From NCBI GenBank assembly GCA_002869365.1, contig PKTA01000080.1:1-33168 (forward strand): a stretch of 33,168 bases of DNA. Reading direction: 5' to 3'. This stretch comes from Marinilabiliales bacterium. GTDB taxonomy: Bacteria > Bacteroidota > Bacteroidia > Bacteroidales > F082. The position numbers and the translations under genes are program-made. Every line of letters starts with the position of its first letter. Within the stretch, counting starts at the first letter, position 1. Below, piece after piece: positions 16,580 to 23,405 of this stretch. The notes below the pieces were generated by a model. The model was not told the DNA's origin, made no database searches, and saw only the letters and a program-made list of their open reading frames with translations.

Positions 16580-17908
16580 TTAAACTAATTCCAGAACAGT
16601 AATTTCAGGTAGAATTCCAATTCTACCTGGATAACCAATGGATCCTATTCCGCGATTAACGTAGAGTTGTCGTGTGGAATTTTTATCGTTGTACAGGCCT
16701 GCCCAATACTTATAAAGCCATTTGGCAGGGCTCCACTTGAAATTTTTACTTTCATATCCAAACTGGAAACCGTGGGTATGTCCTGATAGTGTTAAATCAA
16801 TGTCATAATTGCTAGGTACAATAATTTTTTCCCAATGGCTTGGGTCATGTGATAATAGTACTTTTGCACTTGCATTTTCAGCACCTTCCATTGCTTTGTT
16901 AATATCTCCATGTCTTGGAAAGCGCGGGTTTGCTCCCCAGTTTTCGACACCTATCAACGCCAGGTCACCTTCTTCTGATTTATAGATTTGATTTTCATTC
17001 CTCAGTAATTTCCAACCCATTCTATCATATAAATCATAAAGATCCTGCATGTTTTTTTGCTTACTCGCTTTATCAGTCCAATTTACATAGTCTCCATAAT
17101 CATGGTTACCTAAAATAGTAAGAACACCCTTTTTGGCTTTTAGATTTTTTAAAACATTTTCATATCTATAGGCTTCCTTAGTGGAGAAGTTTACAAGGTC
17201 GCCGGTAAAAACAATTAAATCGGCATTCATATCATTAATCATCTCAACGGCTTGCACCAATGGTTTTGGAGTCGTCCAGCTACCAAGATGCATATCGGAA
17301 ATCTGAACAATTTTAAACCCTTTAAAAGCTGAAGGTAAATTATCAATTTTAATTTTCTCTTTAATAACAACAAACTGGTAAACCCATTTAAACATGCCTG
17401 TAAACATAGTTCCCATAACTAAACCTCCGGTGATAAATCCCATATACTGCAAGAATTTACTTCTACTCATTCCTTCATTTTCCTTAACAATATTCTGACG
17501 GTTACCTTTATTAATCAGGTGAAAAACCTTTGACATAAGTCGCAGAGAATCAGCAAGCAGTAAAAAGAAAACGGGAAGCATTTTGGAAACATAAAACACT
17601 ATTATTATTCCAAACCAGATTGTTCTGAAGGGGTCGTTCCATTGTGTAATGGGAAGCAGAACGGAACCCACCATAATAAAAATTACCATCGCCAGAGGCA
17701 GCCAGTAAAGTGAAATTATTAATACCCTGAGCCAAATTGTATTACTGAATATTTTTTTGGTAATTGAACTCCACAGATATAAATCTGCAAAGAAAAGTAT
17801 CACCATAAATACAAACTGACCTGAATATTTAGGCAGGTAAGCATTAAGTAATAAGTAACCTAAAACCAATAAAATTGGTGTAAATATAAGAGAAAGCCTA
17901 AGCTTCAT
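16580..17908 (-). CDS. Membrane-anchored metallophosphoesterase (YkuE-like)
   Basis: The protein has 442 residues. The first 140 or so contain four hydrophobic segments, then SRSKFLQYMGFITGGLVMG forms a further anchor that resembles a Tat signal without the full twin-arginine motif. The catalytic domain carries all calcineurin-type motifs: ISDMHLGSW (near residue 205), GDLVN, GNHDYGDY (near 268), SHDP and SGHTHGFQ (near 385). It should bind two metal ions and face the outer side of the inner membrane. YkuE-type relatives are linked to cell-wall or lipid phosphoester metabolism, but the substrate here is not known. The gene is followed by 268 bases before the next gene and begins 40 bases after the aconitase-family stop, on the same strand. 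Confidence 0.9.
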   Translation of the reverse strand: MKLRLSLIFTPILLVLGYLLLNAYLPKYSGQFVFMVILFFADLYLWSSITKKIFSNTIWLRVLIISLYWLPLAMVIFIMVGSVLLPITQWNDPFRTIWFGIIIVFYVSKMLPVFFLLLADSLRLMSKVFHLINKGNRQNIVKENEGMSRSKFLQYMGFITGGLVMGTMFTGMFKWVYQFVVIKEKIKIDNLPSAFKGFKIVQISDMHLGSWTTPKPLVQAVEMINDMNADLIVFTGDLVNFSTKEAYRYENVLKNLKAKKGVLTILGNHDYGDYVNWTDKASKQKNMQDLYDLYDRMGWKLLRNENQIYKSEEGDLALIGVENWGANPRFPRHGDINKAMEGAENASAKVLLSHDPSHWEKIIVPSNYDIDLTLSGHTHGFQFGYESKNFKWSPAKWLYKYWAGLYNDKNSTRQLYVNRGIGSIGYPGRIGILPEITVLELV

Positions 17909-17947
17909 ATGTTTCTAAAGTATTGATAATAAGACGATTTAACGATC

Positions 17948-19723
17948 TTATGCATTATCCTTAATATAATTTACTAATCCCCTTGCTTCGAAAATTCCAA
18001 TAATTTTTTCCGGAAGCGGCGCAAAAGTAAATATTTTTTCTGCAATAGAAACTTTTCCTTCTGTTAAAGAAACATAAACATCATCGCCTGGTTTATAAGC
18101 ATCTACGGCTTCAGGCAACAAAATAATTGGTAATCCCTGGTTTACCGAGGAACGGTAAAATATTCTGTTTACCGATTTGCAAATCACAGCTTTGACTCCT
18201 GCATGAGCTAATCCAACAGCAGGATGCTCACGGGAACTACCACAGCCAAAGTTTGAACCGGCTAATATTACATCACCACTCTGCACTCTTTCAGTAAAAT
18301 TAACGTCAAAACCCTTAAAAAGATGAGGCATTATACTTTCAGGTTCAGAACTCAATACTGAATAAGTTAAGTTACCTGCAAACATCTGGTCGGTATTTAG
18401 GTTATCGGCATCGGTATAATTCCAAACACCGTTTATTCTTCTATTATCATCATCGTCGATGCTAACGGAATTTGTTTGTTCTTTTTGATAGGGGAACTTA
18501 TCATTAGATTCAATACCTCTTGGATCAACAATTTCTCCGGCTAAAGCCGAATAAGCAACTGTTGCAGGTGAGGCAAGATAAACAAATGATTCTTTATTAC
18601 CCATTCTCCCTTTGAAATTACGGTTTGCAGTAGAAATCACTTTATATCCATCGGCGGGTATCCCCTGCCCTGTTCCCAAACATGGTCCGCAACTGGCAGC
18701 AAGCACATTAGCCCCGGCATCCATAAATATTTCTATTAAGCCTTCGGCCATTGCCCTTCTGTAGATTTTCTGGCTGGCAGGAACGATTACCATCTGAAAT
18801 CCTTCGGGAACTTGTTTCCCTTTCAGTATTTCGGCAACTATTCTTAAATCTTCCAATCTTCCATTAGTACATGTACCAACAAGTGCTTCGTCCAGTTTAG
18901 TACCTGCAACTTCAGAAACCGCTTTCACATTATCAACATGATGTGGAGCGGCAACAAGCGGAAATATTTCTGATAAATCAATCTCTATCTCCTTGGCATA
19001 AGTAGCACCTTCATCGGCCCATACACCTTCATAACCTTCTCCTGTAAACTCTTTTAAAACCTCATCATTTGGAAAAACAGCATTTTTTGCTCCCATTTCA
19101 GATGCTAGATTTGCCAATGTCATTCTCTGGTCGATGCTAAGATGTTTCACACCATCGCCATGATATTCTATGGACATATAGTCGGCTCCGCTGGAACCTA
19201 TCATACCAATTATCCACAATGAAATATCCTTAGCATAAACGCCTTCATTGAGTTTTCCTTTTAAAGTAACTTTAAGAGATTCGGGAACCCTGAACCATGT
19301 TTCTCCCTGACTCCATAATCCGGCAGTTTCTGTCCGGTCGATTCCAGCAGCAAAAGCATTGAAAGCCCCTGCAGTACAGGTATGACTATCGCTACCAACT
19401 ATTACCTGGCCAGGCTTCGCATAATCGGCCATTATCTGATGACAAATACCTTTGCCTGCATCATGAAAATTCTTAATACCCTGATCTTTAACAATCTCTC
19501 TGATAGCATGATACTGATTAGCAATTTTTGCCGTTGGAGGCGGAGCATTATGATCAAGCACTATCAATAACTGATCAGGATCGCCAACATTATTACCACC
19601 CATTTTCCGAAAGGTATTAAATATGCTGGAAGTATTGTCGTGCGACAGAATTATATCAGGTCTTTTGAAAACTATGCTACCTGCAGGCTCATTAAATATT
19701 TTTTCGACGAAAGTTTTTTTCAT
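17948..19723 (-). CDS. Single-chain aconitase / 3-isopropylmalate dehydratase family enzyme
   Basis: This 591-residue enzyme fuses the large and small subunits that are separate in LeuC/LeuD. The large part holds GSDSHTCTAGAFNAFAAG, the [4Fe-4S] ligands in VGTCTNGRL (near residue 283) and CGPCLGTGQG (near 345-348), and ATVAYSALAGEIVDP. The swivel domain, from about residue 470, carries GSNFGCGSSREHP near 487 and NRIFYRSSVNQGLPII. It interconverts a hydroxy-tricarboxylic acid through its dehydrated intermediate. It is shorter than AcnA/AcnB (about 890 residues), so it could act as aconitase, isopropylmalate isomerase or homoaconitase. The isocitrate dehydrogenase-like gene in the same window and the absence of leu genes favour aconitase; this is inference. 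It is single and monocistronic or leads the metallophosphoesterase. Confidence 0.88.
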   Translation of the reverse strand: MKKTFVEKIFNEPAGSIVFKRPDIILSHDNTSSIFNTFRKMGGNNVGDPDQLLIVLDHNAPPPTAKIANQYHAIREIVKDQGIKNFHDAGKGICHQIMADYAKPGQVIVGSDSHTCTAGAFNAFAAGIDRTETAGLWSQGETWFRVPESLKVTLKGKLNEGVYAKDISLWIIGMIGSSGADYMSIEYHGDGVKHLSIDQRMTLANLASEMGAKNAVFPNDEVLKEFTGEGYEGVWADEGATYAKEIEIDLSEIFPLVAAPHHVDNVKAVSEVAGTKLDEALVGTCTNGRLEDLRIVAEILKGKQVPEGFQMVIVPASQKIYRRAMAEGLIEIFMDAGANVLAASCGPCLGTGQGIPADGYKVISTANRNFKGRMGNKESFVYLASPATVAYSALAGEIVDPRGIESNDKFPYQKEQTNSVSIDDDDNRRINGVWNYTDADNLNTDQMFAGNLTYSVLSSEPESIMPHLFKGFDVNFTERVQSGDVILAGSNFGCGSSREHPAVGLAHAGVKAVICKSVNRIFYRSSVNQGLPIILLPEAVDAYKPGDDVYVSLTEGKVSIAEKIFTFAPLPEKIIGIFEARGLVNYIKDNA

Positions 19724-20013
19724 GATTATTAGTTTTGCTAATTATGCTATTTATTTTTCAAATTATTATATTTTGAACATCACAAAATTAGATTTTTAAT
19801 TAGAATATTATCTGTTTTTTCGTCATAATTTAAATTTTATAAATTATTTAACTTATTAGAAATTTTGTTGTCTAAATATAAAGCATTTTGGAATTTATTT
19901 TGAGTAATAATCTAAAATCTACCCTCTTTACAATAGGCTAACACATTGTTATTTAAGACTTTTGAAATATAATGATAGAAAAGCATTATTTTCAAAAAAA
20001 ATCAAAAAAAATA

Positions 20014-20043
20014 TTTGAGAATTAAAACAAATAATTACTTTTG
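20014..20043 (+). promoter_or_regulatory. Promoter of tRNA-Ser
   Basis: TTTG at 20014-20017 and TACTTTTG at 20036-20043 are 18 bases apart, both exact consensus. GCACTCGC follows, matching the extended GCAcyC found after the -7 element of the tRNA-Pro promoter in this window. The rest of 19724-20013 is AT-rich and holds no gene; on the minus strand CAAAATTA (19783-19790) is a possible -7 element for the aconitase-family gene. Confidence 0.8.
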
Positions 20044-20057
20044 CACTCGCAAATAAA

Positions 20058-20113
20058 TGATCAGTGGTGAATAGCCAATCCGTTAAATAACGGTTAACAA
20101 TCTAAACTGATTA
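20058..20113 (+). other. Foldable leader of tRNA-Ser
   Basis: The predicted leader of about 70 bases can form an outer stem (20058-20065 with 20106-20113, including one G-T pair) around an inner perfect hairpin CCGTTA-AA-TAACGG (20080-20093). It may guide processing of the tRNA precursor; no function is established. Confidence 0.45.
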
Positions 20114-20119
20114 GCAAAT

Positions 20120-20207
<88 letters not shown>

Positions 20208-20213
20208 AAAAGG

Positions 20214-20250
20214 AAACCTGTACATCGTAAAGATGTACAGGTTTTATTGT
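20214..20250 (+). terminator. Terminator of tRNA-Ser
   Basis: A 13-bp perfect stem (AAACCTGTACATC with its complement, 20214-20226 and 20232-20244) with the five-base loop GTAAA begins 8 bases after the tRNA and runs into a T-rich tail. Its 3' arm is also part of a longer inverted repeat (20239-20301). Confidence 0.88.
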
Positions 20251-20301
20251 TTTCGGGCGTGTCAAATCCTAATTTGACTAAGACTGAAAACAATAAAACC
20301 T
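20239..20301. repeat. 16-bp perfect inverted repeat enclosing a 7-bp hairpin
   Basis: AGGTTTTATTGTTTTC (20239-20254) is exactly complementary to 20286-20301. Between them GTCAAAT-CCTA-ATTTGAC (20261-20278) forms its own hairpin. The outer arms overlap the tRNA-Ser terminator on the left and the first structured repeat unit on the right, so these folds compete with each other. Confidence 0.7.
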
Positions 20302-20374
20302 AGAATCCTCAATGAGGATTCAGGTTTCTATGCTTGCCAAGGATAACCATTAGGGATCATTGAAAATAATCCCC
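20296..20374 (+). repeat. Structured intergenic repeat, unit 1
   Basis: A hairpin of 14 bp with one bulged A (AAACCT + GAATCCTC, loop AAT, 20296-20327) is followed by the shared core 20322-20374. The core contains a second hairpin in GGGATCATT-GAA-AATAATCCC (one mismatch). The next copy lies 120 bp downstream, and 51 of 53 core bases are identical. Confidence 0.7.
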
Positions 20375-20416
20375 TATTATTTTTTTCAGTATCAATTTAT
20401 TAATTGTAAATAAAAT

Positions 20417-20494
20417 AACCCAAGAAGCCTCGAAGAGGCTTAGGTTTCTATGCTTGTCCAGGATAACCATTAGGGATCATTGAAAATAATCCCC
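20417..20494 (+). repeat. Structured intergenic repeat, unit 2
   Basis: Same arrangement as the copy at 20296-20374. The first hairpin here is AACC + AAGCCTC, loop GAA (20417-20446). One stem pair has changed on both sides (T-A in unit 1, G-C here), so pairing is kept. The core 20442-20494 is almost unchanged, including the GGGAT...ATCCC hairpin. No reading frame is supported in 20207-20727. Confidence 0.7.
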
Positions 20495-20534
20495 AAAAAA
20501 TCATTACACAATTACAACCTCATTACCGGAAAAT

Positions 20535-20671
20535 GTTTTGTAATGATTTTTGTATCCTTAGGAAAACAATTCCGCATTTCTATCAGAACTTTCCAAAACT
20601 AGATTGCTGCTGTTCTTTTGCCGCGCCATTCTGGCAGGGCTATAAACATGATACTCCTCCGGAGTATTTTA
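20535..20671 (+). repeat. Diverged direct repeat, copy A
   Basis: This block aligns with 21566-21693 on the other side of the short-chain dehydrogenase gene. Shared landmarks in order are GTTTTGTAATG, TTTTTGTATCC with GGAAAACAA (a small hairpin), CTTCCAAAACTA, TTTTGCC, CGCCATTCTGGC, GGGCTA and AACAT, then a terminal hairpin and T-rich end. The terminal hairpin here is ATACTCC-TCC-GGAGTAT (20651-20667). Confidence 0.65.
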
Positions 20672-20677
20672 AATATT

Positions 20678-20706
20678 TTCAATAATTGCGCATTGCGATT
20701 ATTGAA
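20678..20706. repeat. Perfect 9-bp inverted repeat after the SDR gene
   Basis: TTCAATAAT (20678-20686) pairs with ATTATTGAA (20698-20706) around an 11-base loop. It is 22 bases past the dehydrogenase stop and could end its transcript, but no T-run follows on the minus strand. Confidence 0.4.
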
Positions 20707-20727
20707 GCGGTAACCACAAAAAATTAC

Positions 20728-21486
20728 CTACAAAAATATACCCCCCGAAACCTCTATGCGCTGACCATTAATCCATTTGGCATCATCTGTACAAAGGAAG
20801 GCAACTACTCCGCCAATATCATCTGGCTCTCCTACCCTGCCAAGAGCTGTTGCGCCTGAAATTAATGCTCTCTTCTTTTCATTGGTTTTGTTTTCACCAC
20901 CACCAAAATCTGTTGCTATTGCTCCGGGAGCGACTACATTTGCACGTATCTTTCTGTGCGCCAATTCCTTTGCAATATAACGGGTAAACACATCCACCGC
21001 TCCTTTTGTGGGTCCATAAGCAGATGAATTAGGTAAAGTAAATCTTGCTAAACCTGATGAAATATTTATAATTCCGCTTCCATCTCTCATAAAAGTTAAT
21101 GCCTTTTGTGTTAGGAAGTAAACACCCTTAAAATTAATATTTACCAAATCATCGAACATCTCCTCTGTGGTTTCCAAAAATGGCTTATAAATACCAATTC
21201 CGGCATTATTTATCAAAAAATCGAAGTATGGTTCTCCATATTCATCTGTAAGATATTCACATACATTTTTAAAAAACTCATCAAATAATTTTATATCGGT
21301 AGTATTAAGTTGAAAGGCTTTTGCTTTTTGTCCTGCTGCCTTAATTTCATTAACAGCAGAATTTGCCCCTTCTGCATTCGATTTATATGTGATAATTAAA
21401 TCCATTTCCTTTTCGGCTAATTTCAAAGCCATTTCTCTTCCAAGGCCTCTGCTACCTCCTGTTACCAGTGCTATTTTAGTTTTCAT
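20728..21486 (-). CDS. Short-chain dehydrogenase/reductase (SDR)
   Basis: This 252-residue classical SDR should carry out NAD(P)-dependent oxidation or reduction of an unknown alcohol/ketone. Visible motifs are the cofactor loop TGGSRGLG (residues 9-16), NNAG (near residue 93), the catalytic serine in INISSG, YGPTK (catalytic tyrosine and lysine near 159-163), and the C-terminal WINGQRIEVSGG typical of FabG-like proteins. The arginine in the TGGSRGLG loop suggests NADPH; this is inference. The gene stands alone, on the minus strand, between two copies of a diverged hairpin-bearing repeat, which suggests it may have arrived or been duplicated as a unit. No clear promoter is seen upstream. Confidence 0.93.
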   Translation of the reverse strand: MKTKIALVTGGSRGLGREMALKLAEKEMDLIITYKSNAEGANSAVNEIKAAGQKAKAFQLNTTDIKLFDEFFKNVCEYLTDEYGEPYFDFLINNAGIGIYKPFLETTEEMFDDLVNINFKGVYFLTQKALTFMRDGSGIINISSGLARFTLPNSSAYGPTKGAVDVFTRYIAKELAHRKIRANVVAPGAIATDFGGGENKTNEKKRALISGATALGRVGEPDDIGGVVAFLCTDDAKWINGQRIEVSGGIFL

Positions 21487-21565
21487 TTTTTTATAATTTT
21501 TGTCTTTACAAAAGTGAGGATTTTACTAAAAATAATCTTTTAAAAAATGTTATATAATTAAACAA

Positions 21566-21693
21566 GTTTTGTAATGCTTTTTGTATCCTCCGGAAAACAA
21601 AAAACCTTCCAAAACTAAATCTCCTGCCATTATTTTGCCCCGCCATTCTGGCTGGGCTACCAACATTAAATCCGTCAGTTGACGGATATTTTT
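21566..21693 (+). repeat. Diverged direct repeat, copy B
   Basis: Partner of the repeat at 20535-20671, with the same order of landmarks but a gap of about 16 bases after GGAAAACAA. The terminal hairpin is ATCCGTCA-GT-TGACGGAT (21670-21687) followed by six T. Its stem sequence is unrelated to that of the partner copy although both are perfect, so structure rather than sequence is kept. The remaining space (21694-21931) holds no gene. Confidence 0.65.
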
Positions 21694-21931
21694 TGTATGA
21701 AATTCATTATTCTATAATACCAAAAAAGCCAGCCATACAGTCCCGCTTAAACTAATATTCTCCATCAGAGAATTATATTAAGGAATATATATGGATAAGT
21801 ATATAATGCTTACAAATAAGTTTTTTTGCGATTTTTAATTTTAAATCATCCGAAAATCGGTTTACTTTTCTTCTCATATTCCTGAAATTTGTTTACTTTT
21901 TATGTCAACCTATTTCAGGACAAGACACTTT

Positions 21932-22012
21932 ATTCACAATTTCTCAGTTTCACATCTCCACAGTTTCTCAACTTCACATCTTCACAGTTTCACATTTTCT
22001 CATCTTCACAAC
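21932..22012. repeat. Imperfect pyrimidine-rich tandem repeat
   Basis: About 80 bases are built from short variants of TTTCTCA, TTTCACA, CTTCACA and ATCTCCACAG in tandem, with almost no G on the plus strand. The region shows no coding pattern. It lies just upstream of the J-domain promoter. Confidence 0.65.
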
Positions 22013-22047
22013 AACCTGGTAACTTCAAAAAAAAATATATAAAATTG

Positions 22048-22078
22048 TTTGACATTGTAAAACATTGTTGTATATTTG
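22048..22078 (+). promoter_or_regulatory. Consensus promoter of the J-domain/RHH gene pair
   Basis: TTTG at 22048-22051 and TATATTTG at 22071-22078 are exactly 19 bases apart, a full match to the Bacteroidota consensus, followed by CA. The leader before the ATG at 22099 is about 14 bases. Confidence 0.85.
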
Positions 22079-22098
22079 CAATTATCAAATTATTTACA

Positions 22099-22464
22099 AT
22101 GAGGTATTTCAGCGGCATAAGCGATATCAATTCTCTTACATTAATATATCGTAGGTTGGCTATGCTAAACCATCCCGATATGGGCGGAAACCCCGAAGTA
22201 ATGAAAAGCATAAATATTGAATATGAGCAACTTAAGTCGCATTTAAGCGGAAAAAATAAAGAGAAAAATGCTCTGCATATAAACCAGGAAGTTTATGTTA
22301 ATAGTTCACCAGCCAAAATCATTCATATAGGTGAGTTTATTATAATAGTACAATCGCTGCTTACAAACAGAAAGGCAATATTTAATAAGAAAAGTGGCAT
22401 TTGCCTTAGCAATCCCGAATTAAAATTATCAATTATTAAATACGGTGAGCATGTCAGACTATAA
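22099..22464 (+). CDS. Small J-domain-like protein
   Basis: From the ATG at 22099 the protein has 121 residues; the consensus promoter ends at 22078, which rules out upstream starts. Residues 10-45 match helices II and III of a J-domain: IYRRLAMLNHPDMGG contains the HPD motif needed to stimulate an Hsp70 ATPase, followed by MKSINIEYEQL. Helix I is reduced. The C-terminal half (about 58-121) is a strand-rich domain with EVYVNSSPAKIIHIGEFIIIV and KKSGICLSNP that I do not recognise. It is probably a DnaK partner that brings in a specific client. The stop overlaps the start of the next gene by 14 bases. Similar small J-proteins are found on mobile elements of Bacteroidota (recalled, not searched). 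Confidence 0.75.
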   Translation: MRYFSGISDINSLTLIYRRLAMLNHPDMGGNPEVMKSINIEYEQLKSHLSGKNKEKNALHINQEVYVNSSPAKIIHIGEFIIIVQSLLTNRKAIFNKKSGICLSNPELKLSIIKYGEHVRL

Positions 22465-22642
22465 ACTTAAAATACATACGGGCTTTCGCATTTCCAAACC
22501 AAATCTGGATTTCATTGAAAATACAGGCAAAAACCTTGGACTTACAAAAACAGGGGTCGTTGATATGTTTATCACAATATTAAGGAACAACCCAAATGAA
22601 CTGGGACAACTACTGCAAAAGGCTGTTAAAGAAAGTAAATAA
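22451..22642 (+). CDS. Small ribbon-helix-helix-like protein
   Basis: The protein has 63 residues from the ATG at 22451; a GTG two codons upstream (22445) is an alternative. A short strand (YKLKIHTGFRIS) is followed by two helices (PNLDFIENTGKNLGL and KTGVVDMFITILRNN), the layout of a CopG/Arc-type ribbon-helix-helix DNA-binding protein, and a short basic tail. It overlaps the end of the J-domain gene by 14 bases, so the two are translated together. It may repress its own operon or act in the maintenance of a mobile element; this is inference. No toxin partner is visible. Confidence 0.65.
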   Translation: MSDYKLKIHTGFRISKPNLDFIENTGKNLGLTKTGVVDMFITILRNNPNELGQLLQKAVKESK

Positions 22643-22714
22643 GATCACTCTGTAATATATCTACTATTTTTACTATTTTAGTAACTCAAATAAGCGCAAA
22701 CAATTGTGAGCAAT

Positions 22715-23047
22715 ATGGGAGTTGAGAATACCGATCTTTTGGAACAAAACGATAGTGAAATCTTTAAGATTGAAGGAGATTTAAGCATACTAAATATCGA
22801 TGAGTTTAGAGAAAATTTAATCAAACTAATCGATTCTAAAAATAATCTGGTTTTAGACTGCAGCAAACTTGAAAGCATCGATTTGAGTATTGTACAACTT
22901 ATTATCTCTCTAATTCTTGAAAGAAATAATATTGGCTTTAGTACTAAAGTCGATTATTCTGATAACGAACTAATTACAATTTTTTTCAATAAAACGGGCT
23001 TGTCGCAAGTGTTTAATAAAATTACAAAATCAAATAAAAATGAATAA
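22715..23047 (+). CDS. STAS-domain protein of the chemotaxis operon
   Basis: The protein has 110 residues from the ATG at 22715; a GTG at 22706 is in frame but less likely. It is a single STAS domain: FKIEGDLSILNIDEFRENL is the first strand and helix, and NLVLDCSKLESIDLSIVQLI covers the central strand and the loop where related anti-sigma-factor antagonists carry a phosphorylatable serine (Ser in IDLS). It may act as a phosphorylation-dependent switch or bind a component of the chemotaxis array. It overlaps cheY by 8 bases (ATGAATAA), which ties it to the operon and makes it the first gene. A weak -7 candidate (TATTTTAG, 22674-22681) lies upstream. Confidence 0.8.
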   Translation: MGVENTDLLEQNDSEIFKIEGDLSILNIDEFRENLIKLIDSKNNLVLDCSKLESIDLSIVQLIISLILERNNIGFSTKVDYSDNELITIFFNKTGLSQVFNKITKSNKNE

Positions 23048-23405
23048 AACAATTTTGTTGGTTGATGATTCAACAAGCATTAGAGAAACTGTTGCATTTT
23101 TCCTTGAAGAAGAGGGATATAAGGTAATTAAAGCCGACAACGGGCAAAATGCTTTGGAAACATTTGATGGAAGGAGCATCAATCTAGTATTAACTGATTT
23201 GCATATGCCCGTAATGAATGGAATAGATTTGATAAAAAATATAAGGAGTATGGAAAATTACTCCAAATTACCTATAGTTTTACTCACAACCGAAACATTA
23301 ATTGAAAAGAAAAGGGATGCGAAAGCAGCAGGAGCTACAGCATGGATAAATAAGCCATTTAACAAAGAACAATTGCTTAAGGTTCTGAAAAAACTACTTC
23401 GCTAA
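23040..23405 (+). CDS. cheY: Chemotaxis response regulator CheY
   Basis: This 121-residue single receiver domain is phosphorylated by CheA and signals to the motility machine or another output. The acidic pocket is D9-D10, the phospho-acceptor is D53 in LTDLHMP, the switch threonine is in LLTTE (near residue 82), and the conserved lysine is in NKPF (near 108). There is no output domain. It overlaps the STAS gene by 8 bases and cheA by one base (TAATG), so translation is probably coupled. It most resembles CheY of Bacteroidota chemotaxis clusters. Confidence 0.93.
   Translation: MNKTILLVDDSTSIRETVAFFLEEEGYKVIKADNGQNALETFDGRSINLVLTDLHMPVMNGIDLIKNIRSMENYSKLPIVLLTTETLIEKKRDAKAAGATAWINKPFNKEQLLKVLKKLLR

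Noticed and set aside
20296-20494. Possible CRISPR array
   Set aside because: Only two units exist, with a 120-bp period and no short regular spacers, and no cas genes lie nearby.
20535-21693. Possible integron cassette with attC sites
   Set aside because: The flanking repeats have terminal hairpins, but I could not find the paired GTTRRRY-type boxes or an integrase.
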